Positions 42,201 through 53,400 of a stretch of 64,000 nucleotides of DNA are shown one piece after another (position 1 is the stretch's first letter; each line of letters begins with the position of its first letter). Origin of the DNA: Dendrophyllia cribrosa (lineage: Eukaryota; Cnidaria; Anthozoa; Scleractinia; Dendrophylliidae); NCBI GenBank assembly GCA_024195265.1, contig JAJLRJ010000005.1:27982473-28046472 (forward strand), in the 5' to 3' direction. The notes under the pieces are model-generated. The model was not told where the DNA came from and ran no database searches. It worked only from the letters and a program-made list of their open reading frames with translations. Both the position numbers and the translations under genes were made by a program.

Positions 42201-44425
42201 CAAAACTCTTAACACAACCCGATTTGAATTAATTTATCATATATATAAACATTTTTTTTTTTCAATACACGCTTATAAATAGAATATTAGAAAATTTCGG
42301 GCAGTATGAAACGTGATTCGCATAGCAATCAGAATTACTGCACATAGTAAGAGTCATTTCACAACGAAATGTGGGAAATGTTTTGATCCTCCTGTTACAA
42401 ATCTCTTGAAAACATGCCGAAACGGCGTTTTTCATATTTTTCTTACATTTAAAAGTCTAATACCCCATTCACACCAACACTTAAACATGTTGAAATGTTG
42501 TTCAGTTTAAAACAGGTTTAGAAAAATACCTCCTAACCTCCTGTAATATTTGGAGTGAAATCTTTAATAAAAGAAACTTTATTGACTTTATTACCATTCC
42601 AGGTAGTTTGAGTCATACACATTTCAAAACGTTCAAGATAGAGGCTAAAACGTAGTTAAACTAAACAACATTTAAACATGTTTAACCGTTGGTGTGAATG
42701 GGGCATAAGCTTGATGAGCAGGCTTAAGCTTAAAATACTAAAAACTCCCTTCAATATTTTCATTGTAGATGACAATTTGCCTGGATCACGCGTGCGCAAT
42801 TTCTTGCCGTTCTTGACGTCTTTCTTGACGTCTTTTGTGCATAAATAAATGATGGGCTATTAGCCAATGTCAACGTACGTATCATCCAACTCTAGAGTAT
42901 TACTGGTCTAATTATTTATCAGTCAAGAGGTACAGTAAAATCTTTTGTTTTGCAACCGACATTCTTTGCTTACTTTCATACATGCATTTCTAGAAGGGAT
43001 GACCGTTTTCTTCATAATCTCAAGAGGTTTCTACAAGATAAACTTATGATAGCATACACTGAATAAATATTCTATTATTCGAAAAATAAATGTTAATAAT
43101 ATTGTCAGCTTATTGACGAAAACCAACCACGCAAGCGAATTAATCTTAAATTAACAATGTGCCAATTTGATGCTTTCTTCAGAAACAACGTTTAACGGTG
43201 TTTATTCAATTCACATTCGCAGTGACCTTGACAACAGGAAATGTCTGTGTTATTTTTTTCGTAGTTTCGATTTCTTTCTTTTTTAATTTATCAACGTGCA
43301 TGCCCTTCCTTAATTCCGCGTCCATATTAATAACGATCCCGCGGGGGTTTCTCGTCACATCCCACGCACCAAAACATGGGAAAATTAAGCAAAAAGTAAA
43401 AAGAAAAAACACGAAAAGTACCACACGAACGGTCTCACTTGAAAGACTTCAGTTCATGCGCTTTTTTTGTTCACAGAGTCAAAAGCTAGAACCACCTGCT
43501 ACGACATAATAAACGCCGTGAACCGGGGAAATATTTCTCAACAGCTTTCATTAATGTGAGTGGTCCTCCATGTAGTCTCAAGAGTAAGACTGTTTTGCAA
43601 AAAAAAAAAAAAAAAAAAAAGACGGTGAATTGATAATGTGGCACGGTAAACGAATAACGTCCTCGAGTTTAGTAACTCTGTAGGGATAGTTTGTAGCGCA
43701 CGATTGTATCAGTGTATATTTGATCCAATGTTTACTTGAAACAACTAGCATATAGACTGAGAAGGCGATTATCGGCATTTAAAAACATTTGCTTAAAAAA
43801 GGACAGACAATTTGGGTTGTTTTACGTAACGACAGTGCTTAAACAGGCTGTTAGATGAAGTTTCGGCTTTCACAAAGTTTTAACTAAGAGGAAATTGAAA
43901 ACAACACAAATAATTGATTCAGGTTTAAAATTAGCACATAGCTAAAACCAAGAAAAAGTTAGCTTGCAAATACAACCGCCTCTCATCGTTCCCGACCCCC
44001 TATCGAATAAAAAAGTAAACATTGGAACAGGCCAGCTTGTATGTGAGCACATACAGATTAGTATGAAGCGAAGTGGACCACTCTCTGCATAAGCAATGCG
44101 TTAGCTTTTACACCACTTTCAGTGTAAAAAAACTAGGCTTAGGCGTAATTAGTAAACTTATTTAATCATTATTTAGACTCCGAAATTTGACCCTTGAGCT
44201 AGTTTATTATATCAATAAGCCTTTTTAGCGTGTAATTAAGCTCTTTTGTAAAGTTAAGCTCTTTTGTAAAGTTAAGCATAGTACTTAATTGCCTTAGTTT
44301 AACTGTTATATTATTATTTTGTATAATGTTGTAAAATGTATGTGTAGGTCACGTGGTGTCAAAAATAAAAAAAAAAATTAAAAAAATAAAAAATAAAAAA
44401 AAAAATAAAAAAAGTTTTCAGCCGG

Positions 44426-44456
<31 letters not shown>

Positions 44457-47400
44457 ATAGAGATTAAAGATATATCTCAGACCCAGTGGATAAGTATTGT
44501 CCACATCCTTTGTTTTATCCGCAGGATAGTGATTTATCCGGTGGATAGCGCTATCCACCTTTTGACAACCGGGTCCTGGTGTTTAGTCTTGGCTCTTATT
44601 CTTAATGGTATTTTCTGCCGTAAATTATGTTTTGGTCACCTTTTGTGTGTTGATAATGGTCAAATCTACGCCCTGCCTAGCTCTTTTCACAAAAGGGCCA
44701 GAACTAATGTTAAACAAAGCATTTATTTTTTGACTTCTTAAGGCATAAAACCTTCAATTGATTCACGGATCAGTGAACATGGTTAAACTTTTTAGATTGT
44801 TTTTTTTTTTTTAATTTTGATCTCGAGTATGACTGATAAACTAACGTCGGAATTGCTCTTATAGAAGCGTATTCTTTTCAAGGCAGCTGCAACATGATAT
44901 TTTGGATATTGGACATTGGAAATTGCGAAGGCCGATTAATTTGTCAATATTTGAGATATTCCCGTGATGTTTTTTATCCATTTCACAAAAAGCTTTTAAT
45001 CTTTGACAAGACAATCTATTTTCTTTGTAACTACGAGAAAATTCTATTACATGTGTAAGTTATTGAATGGTCTTCACTCCGTGCGCCCGGGCGATTGAAA
45101 CAGTCAGGCGGCAGGTGTATCGATAGAAAGGTTTAGTTTCAATTAAAAACTCGGCGTTAAATTTGCTTTACCCTCACCGGAAGCCTACAGAAAAAAGAAA
45201 AATCTTATATGCAATCGTACTATAACTCAATAAAAATAACGCCAGAATTAAATAGAGCTCTTTGACATTCGCTCATTTGCATTTCCTAAAGCAAAATTAA
45301 GGGAGAAATAAGTGTCGATAGTTATTTCAGAAAGCGTACAGACGATCGATGGATTTCTGGAAAAAGTAAAATTGTATCATCGATGCAACTGCTAGCCTAA
45401 AACCCTCTCACTAGATAAATAAAGGATTTTGTTTTTGTCTTTTTTTACGGTCGATTCTTTACCTGCTTCTAACGAAACTGAAAAAATAATAGGTTATTTT
45501 TATTTCGTTTCAGTATGGCAGGTGTAAACGTTGTCTACTTTACAATTATCCTAGTGTCTGGTGTCCCTTATGAACTAATCTGCATCACACAGATTAGATA
45601 AAACTGACGGAACTTTTAATTTAATTGGCGTTGCGTTATAAATTTGCTGTGGCCGTTTTCAACATTCAAATTTTTCACGCGTGGCAAGACAAAGACAACC
45701 GCGCATGCAGTGCGGCCGTGATCACGGGATATTAAGCTTATCTCTTTTCAATACAAGAATCGAGTTTCAGTGAACTAATATCACTCACTAACAAATCGCT
45801 GCGGTAGCGCCAGCAGAAGTGGATCGACTGGAGTCGGGGCAGTTTTCGATCCAGTTGGCAAAAGGTGTTGCCCCTTAAACGTATGAAACCTTTTTACGGA
45901 AGTTTGTCTGATTCACTCACGAAACGAAGAAATTTCTGCTATAAATAGTGGTGTCACGATAAGCAACGATAGTCATGTGATAACTTCGTCGATCTCCGCT
46001 CACGCTAGGTCGAAACCTTATGTTGCCAAACGCTGAAAGATTTTAGACTGAAAACCGAAGAACCCTTTTACGAAACAAGTATGGCCAAGAATGGCTCGGG
46101 AAGTACGACCACAGACCTTGCAGATATGGAGGCAACCTTGCTCGCGTCCGTTAACGTGTTGTTCAGCCTTACCGGTATCTTTGGAAACGTTCTGGTCTTC
46201 TTTGTGGTGCTCCGCAACCGCCAGCTCCACACGGTTACCAACGTGTTTATCACTAGTCTCGCGGTTGCTGATCTGCTGGTCTGCCTCGTTGCTCAACCGA
46301 TGTACGCCATATTTCTGTACGGATTACCACACAACCCGGCTTACAGCATCGCGCGAAAGACGTTTTCCTTCGTTTCTGTGCTCGCATCGATCAGCAACCT
46401 TGCTGCTGTGACAGTCGATCGCTACATGGCCATCGTATCGCCCATGGTGTACCAACATAGAGTGAGCTTCAAGGCTGCGGCTATTCTGCTGTGTCTCATC
46501 TGGGTGGTATCGTTAACGTTGGGTATACCTAGCGGGTATTTGCGATCTGTGCAGCATATTACAGTTTACTACACGATCGCTCTTGTCATTTTAATCGTCC
46601 CAATTTATGTGCGAATCTACATCATCGCCCGCCGGCAAGCGCGTATGATCGCCAGACAAGTAGGTCACTTGGAGAGAGATTTACGAGGCAAGAGCGAGAG
46701 AGAAAACTTAGCTGCCAAGACCATTGGAAACGTCTTAGCAGTGTTTATTATTTGCTGGCTCCCTGTTATTGTCTTACCGATGATTTTCCGTTTCAGTGGT
46801 AACAGTCTGACTGTTAGAAGGGCTTTGAAATGGGCACAAACACTCGCGTTGTGTTCTTCCGCAATAAACCCCTTAATATACAGCCTCAAAACGCAGATTT
46901 TCAGGAAAGAGTTGCGTAAAATTTATCGCGTCGTGCTTCGACGTCGTTCTTGGGAGGAAAAGCCAGAATTTCTTTAAATTTAGCGTCAGTAGTGTGGAGA
47001 CGATCGAATGTTCCTTGAGACTAAGGGAACATTTGTGTTTTGCATATCGATTTAATTACCCCAGTTTCTGTGAAACATCACGGTAAATGAAGTACCCCTT
47101 TAAACGGAATTTTGTAAATGTCAATAACATTCAAGAATTTCTATTATCAGTGCTTGCAGTTATCTTTTACTGAACGAAATTGCGAGAAAATCGATAACGG
47201 GCTCAGATGGTCATTGTCCACCTTGTTTGATTTCACGCGATAACATTAGTTTCCGCAGTATTCATTCTTTTCGAAATTATGTACAGTATTGAACTTTAAA
47301 GTTCTCAAAACCTTAGAATAATTCGAGAAAAAGTAGATTTAAAATTTTACTGTTTTTTTTTAGAGAAGGCTCCGTTTGCGTTGAATATAATAGTGACTAT

Positions 47401-50400
47401 TTATAAGACATTATACTTAATATGTACATTTGTAAATACAATATTAACCCAGACCCGCCTCTGCACTTTCTATTATCTTTCGAAAAGCTTGTGCAGACTT
47501 CCCCTTGTTTGGATTGTCTTAAGTTTCCATTTGTAATGTATAATTTATAATGGTTGAGTGAATATTGGAATTAGAGTTCAGGTTGTAAAAATATCACATA
47601 GAGGTCTTGTACAAACTTCCCTTTGTTTCAATTGTCTTAAGCTTCCATTTGTTATTGATAACATATAATGGTTGAGTGAATATTGGATAGAAAGTTCAGG
47701 TTGTAAAAATATCACAAAGGTACTTAGCGACTTTCGTCCAAGACAAATAAAAACACATTATTGTAAAGTAAGTTTGTTGTTTTCTTAGTTTGTTAGTTTA
47801 TTGCACTTCTGAATTAGCTTAGTTTGCTAATGCTTTTTGGTATGTAGTTCCTTCATTGATGGATTTTCTCTTGTTTTGACACCAAGACAAGTTACTAGTG
47901 AATCGCGTTTTTCTCTTATGATTTTAACATGTCCAGCTTCTCATTCCGCCTAGGCATCTCAAAATTTTCATTTAGCACCAAAGCTAGTCATTTCGTGTTA
48001 ATTGTCGGCGTGTAAAAATACTAAGACTTCTTGAGGTCGCTTGAGGTTATTGGCAAAGTAGGATCGTTAATTAACATAAAGCGAAATAACATTTATCCAT
48101 CAATATCTCATTTACATTCAGGACATTTCCCTTGTCGATGAAATGTTTATCCGCTTTGTAGTAAGTAACGCAAGATCATACTAACGACGAACTGAAGTAC
48201 GATTGTTTTACAAATCTGAAAAATATATTTTTTATTTTATTTTTGTAAAAGTGTGTTTACCTGTGAAAGTCAACACCTGATGTAATATATCAAACACGAG
48301 GAAGAGTATTTCATCAGGATTTCGAAACACCGGGAACTGGGTTGAAAAAACGAGGCGCAGCCGAGTCTTTTTTAACCCTTTAAGCCCTAATATCAAATTT
48401 TAAATTCTCATTTCTTGTCCCTTTACATTTCCTATAGAAGTAGTGGGAAGAAATTGTTTAGATATCAAGACAAATCATCTTGTGTGATCATGTCCTGAAT
48501 TCTCATGAACTTTTTGATTGATAAGGCATTAATATTACAAAGAGAAATTTGATGCTGATCACTCTTAGGGCTGAAAAAGTTAACTAACTTCGAGTTTAGA
48601 TACCTGATAAAACACTCTTCCAAGTGTTTCATATAGCTTGTCAAACTGATCATCGATCATTTAACACAAACTAGAAAAGGAAGACATAAAATCGCGAGAA
48701 TATCGAGTTCCCAAACCACCGTCGCGCTTGTAATTATCATTGTTCAAACTTAATGAATTATCATAAACCTTTTCACTCCCAAGGGTGCCAAAAGTCAAAA
48801 TTCAAGAAAAATTCCAAATTTCATTTTGTAAAATGTTAAAAACAAATGGTACCATGCAAAAGTACGGCCGAAGAGGTTTCATTTGAATGGTCAAACCATA
48901 GGATTTCGTCCACAGACTCAAAAGTTAGAACTACACTACATGTCTCCCAGTAATTGACTCTGGGAGTAAATGGGTTAATCAGTTTTGATCCAAGAACATA
49001 TCGAGTGAGTTAAAAACACAAGGATGGGTACATTTGCTCTTCTGAAACGACACGAAACATTTGAAATATTATTTAACTATAACATATATATCGACATTAA
49101 CCTTGGGGAATCAAGACTTCGTAATGAAATTTTAAGCAGGCGCGTGCACACAAATCTCGAAAAAAAAAACCCATGCACGCGCCGTAATTCCAAACGCCAG
49201 TTTTGATTACCAACCGTTAACCAGATTAATGTTTTGTTAATCCTTTCGTTCCCTGTAATGAAAGCAACCGAGCAGTACTTTCTTTACTTTAAAAAACCGT
49301 AACTACTTGTATTTTAAACAGTAGAATGTCCCCGAAATTTTGTCGTTTGATGTAGAACATAAAATATTAGCAATATCATGCATATGGATGGCTGCATGCT
49401 TTTCTGTATTGTGTGAACCTAGCTTTTTTAGCAACTCTTCAAGATCTTATTGCATAAGTATGGTTCAGTCTTAGTCAGGGCGGTAGACAAACTGAAGTTA
49501 TCTACCGCCCCTTCCGTACCCTCTCCTTCCATCTTCCTTTCTCCACAGAACATTTCTTTCACATTTAAAAATTTTTGGGGTGCCTGGTTTAAGACTTTAG
49601 TTCTCCAAACAAGCGCGCAGTGAAAATGAGAAAAATAAGTTCTATTTTGGGGGTCTAGATTTAACAGCTTAGGAATTCGAAAGCCTCTTGCTTGTATTGT
49701 CCATCATAGAAACGTGAGAGATTGCGATTACAGCTTTCTAAGTTAATTAAACTAAAAGATAAGGTATACTCATACATGACACAATCTGACCATAAATCTT
49801 CAGTTAGCTTTTTGTCCTTGAATGGTATACAAGCGAAAACTGTATGCCTTAAAATTCTTTTTTGATTTCGGTATACACCTCGATCAGGAACATTCGAACA
49901 AGTGTTCAGGAAATGTACATTTGTAAGGAAATCGCTATGGCTTTTTTTGTTTAGAGATTTTTGTCACACCGCGCAAAAAAGATACAGTCACCAAGGTCAA
50001 TAAGATTAGGCTGAAAGCCTCTGGTATATATTTGGTAGTATACACCGACGATATGTCGAGTTTACCTAAGCCTTCAAATTATTCCTGCCAACAACGCCAG
50101 AGTTAGACGGTCGAAGTACTTGGGTTGTTTTTTCGTAGAAAATCCGTATAAGTATCAAACCTCCGCTTGCTAATTTAAAACTGTTTACGTACTATAAAAT
50201 ACTCCATCGTTAAACAACTGGACTGGATTTGACGCGAAGTAACAGTTGTATTTTTTACTGAACTCTTGTTGAAAAGACGTCTTTTGTGTTTTCTGGTCCG
50301 GTACATTTAAGTGGAGTCGACACATTACAAGATTCTGCCTAATTGAAGAAAATTTATTTTTTTTATTGCAAACCTTCAATCTTTTCATCGCGTAGAAGGG

Positions 50401-53400
50401 GAAGATTAATACTTTGCCTAACTACGTGCCCAAAAGCACGTTTCGGCTGTTGCATGCTGTCACTGTGACTTACAACAGCGGTTAATTACTTTACCATTCG
50501 GCAAGTTAAATGAAATGTTGTCAGTTTATGTGTTTCATAAATAATGTTAGATGCAGGTGAATGATGAGCTTGGAATGGAATCCCGGGGGGGTCTCCCGTA
50601 CATAAATGACGGGGGTGCTCGTAGGAAATGTTCGAAAAACCCCTCAAAAAGGTAGCAGAATCAAGTTTGATGGCATGGCTCAACGGAATTTTCAACCCTA
50701 AGAGAAATCAATTCTGAAACAACACACATCATATTTTGTCATATTTTTTCGGCTCGATACCCTTAAAGGTACCGCAATAATTTCTAACGGTGGTCATTTT
50801 AGATTTTAGCACCGTAAACGGTACCAATCTGCAAATTTGACCCCTATTATATATATAAAAAGGTTCGACGAGCACCCTCGTCATTCTTATCTGGGAGTCC
50901 CCCCGGGAAAGAAATGACAAGATGAAAGTGATCTTATGTCTCGAGCGTGGAGAGGCACCGACGGGGGATTCAAACTATGCCTTCCGATGACAGGTCTCAC
51001 GCTCAATCCATTGAGCCAGCGAGAACTCACACAGAGCTGAGGCATTTATGACAGTCGTCTCACATACTGCTAGGTTCAGCACTTTTGAAGCGTCACATGA
51101 GATGATAAATACTAAACCGTGCGGTTTTGCGCGTGATATAGGACCTTCCAGTTCTCACAAATCAAACAAATATTCTGCAACTTTAAGAAACGTATCTTCG
51201 GGTACAAGATTGAAGTACGCTTGCTGGCTATTTAATGGATTATGTCTTCATTGGAGAATATCTATTCGAAGAGATTGCTTTTTAATTTTCTATCGGCGAC
51301 CTTGACTGTTTATTCAAATTAACTGATCATCAATTTGCCATTGTTCTTCCTGTGTGAACTTGGTTATTATTTCAATAGCATACTATAACAAACTGTTCAT
51401 TAACTTGTACACTAACTGTGCCCTTTAAAGTTTGCGTCATCCGGCAATGACAGACCACTAAATTGTGTCTGAGTTCGCGGTTTTAGTTTAATGTACTTTC
51501 TTGCGACAATTCTCCCTGTGAGAACTTGATAATTACTTCAATGCATGTAGCATCCTTTAAAAACAAACCGCTTATTCAACTTTTGACCTCATTGTACCTT
51601 TTTATTTTTTTCCCATCCGGCAGTGATAGATTACAAAGTCTACTAAATAAATTCTATCTTCTGCGGTTCGTACATGCTGACCTTTGCGGTGAATATATAT
51701 TTGGGATTTTTTACATTGCGACAAATTCCCATTGCATGGACTTGCATGGGAAGTAAGTACCTCATACGCATAAGCAAACCACTGCGTCCTCTTGTGTTGA
51801 CCATACTGTACCCTTTAATATTCGTTCCTTATAGATGCGGAAACTATCAATAAAAATTAGTTCTGAGGTCTGAGTTCTGCGGTTTGTAAATGACCCTTAA
51901 ATGACCGATCTTCTTTTTCTGATGACCGGCAATACACCTTATTCCAAAATGGCGGGCAATTTATTATTCTTTTGTATGCATTTCAATTAGCCCGTCTTTG
52001 CCTCATTTTCGCGTGAAAATTCTGTTGTATTTTGCACATGCTGACGAGGCAACAAGGGCTAATTAACGTACATATAAATTGACCACCATTTTGGAATAAG
52101 GTGTATTTGACGCCTCAAATGCCGTTTTCTGCGTGGCCGCTTTCCCAAGAAATTGCAGCCAAACTAGTAATTAAGCTAAAACCTATTTCCATTTCGGATT
52201 TTGCCGGATTTTTCCACGCTCTTGTCATTTTATCAAGATCTTAGGTTATGCGTATTTAACCCTGGCACTTATGGACTCTTCAACGTGCAGTGTGGTTCTA
52301 TAGCTTTTGAGTCTGTGCATGAAATTCTAAAATGTGGCCATCTTTCTAGTAAAAGCTCCTGAGCAGGACTTTCCTTTGGTGCTGTTTGTAACGCTGTTCA
52401 AGGTGGTTGGAACTTGTGAGTCTGTCAACGATATCTTTAAGTATGCCCAATCAAATGACAGCTGTTTAGAATTTAAGTTGTTTTTTGGGTCTTTTGCAGT
52501 GAACATTTAGTCTGAACAGTTGTTCAATTCCCATTTTGACTCTCTTTAATGGTTAATTTTGTGGCCAGAGCGTCTTTTCCCAAACATTTGACAAGCAGAA
52601 CATAGTTCCAGGAAAGTGTCGATTGCATTTAATTTCCACAGGGCATATCTAATTTACGCCCTTTTTAAGATTTTACTGTTGAAGTGAAACCTCTTCAGTT
52701 GTGCATTCCTGTAGTATTGTTTGTTTCCCGGCAGTGATTTATCGTAAATCCTCTTGTTTATTTCAAGTGCGTTTGAGCGCGTTTTACCGTAACTACGATT
52801 ATTTGTTAGTATCAGTACCGGTAATATTTTCCCCAAAGCTCGGGAGTAGTGTATGTGAATTCGTGCCCGGATTGGTACGGTAAAAATGCACCGGTGTGAA
52901 GGTAAAGGAGGGGAGGGGGAGGGGGGGGGGGGGTATTTTTTAGTAGCTGTACCACTAATATTTTCCCCAAAGCTCAGGAGTAGTGTATGTGAATTCGCTT
53001 AATAGAGGACTGATTTACGGTTAACAAAACAAAACTTGGGATCAGTTTTGTCTTCAATTTTGATTAAGGCAGTTCTTTTAAATGGCTGCCCCTGGGGCAC
53101 CCATGAGAACCCAGGGGCATTTCTCAAGATTTTCAGATGTTTGTTGCCCGAGGAGATGAGGAAAAACACTGATCACTTTTGTTCACGTAGAGTGCACCCA
53201 GGGGCCAGACTCTGCCTTAGACAATTCGCGGATGTCGGTTACAGGATATCCACTTCGTACACTGTTTTTTTCGTCAGTGTTACCATACTGATAAGCAAGA
53301 ACAAGTCAAACGATTACAACCGTTTACATCTTTAGATGGGATACATTAACTGAATTTTAGGTCACGTATATCATAGAAGGGGTTCGGAGTCACCTTAAAT

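Larger units (their letters stand above)
40141..45515 (+). repeat. Tandem block, copy 3 (5.4 kb, truncated)
   Basis: Colinear with copy 1 from its start to about 32255, retaining the part missing in copy 2 up to that point. It carries two private insertions (42461-42705 and 44061-44460). Homology stops near the TTTCAG at 45507-45512, about 0.57 kb before the GPCR start. Confidence 0.85.

Noticed and set aside
45513..45603. Phase-2 exon after TTTCGTTTCAG upstream of the GPCR
   Set aside because: It reads a hydrophobic peptide that stops at 45603. It has no clathrin-repeat character and coincides with the end of the repeated block.
50935..51040. Functional tRNA gene on the minus strand
   Set aside because: A and B boxes are present, but the anticodon stem does not pair and no acceptor stem is evident; a SINE head is more likely.
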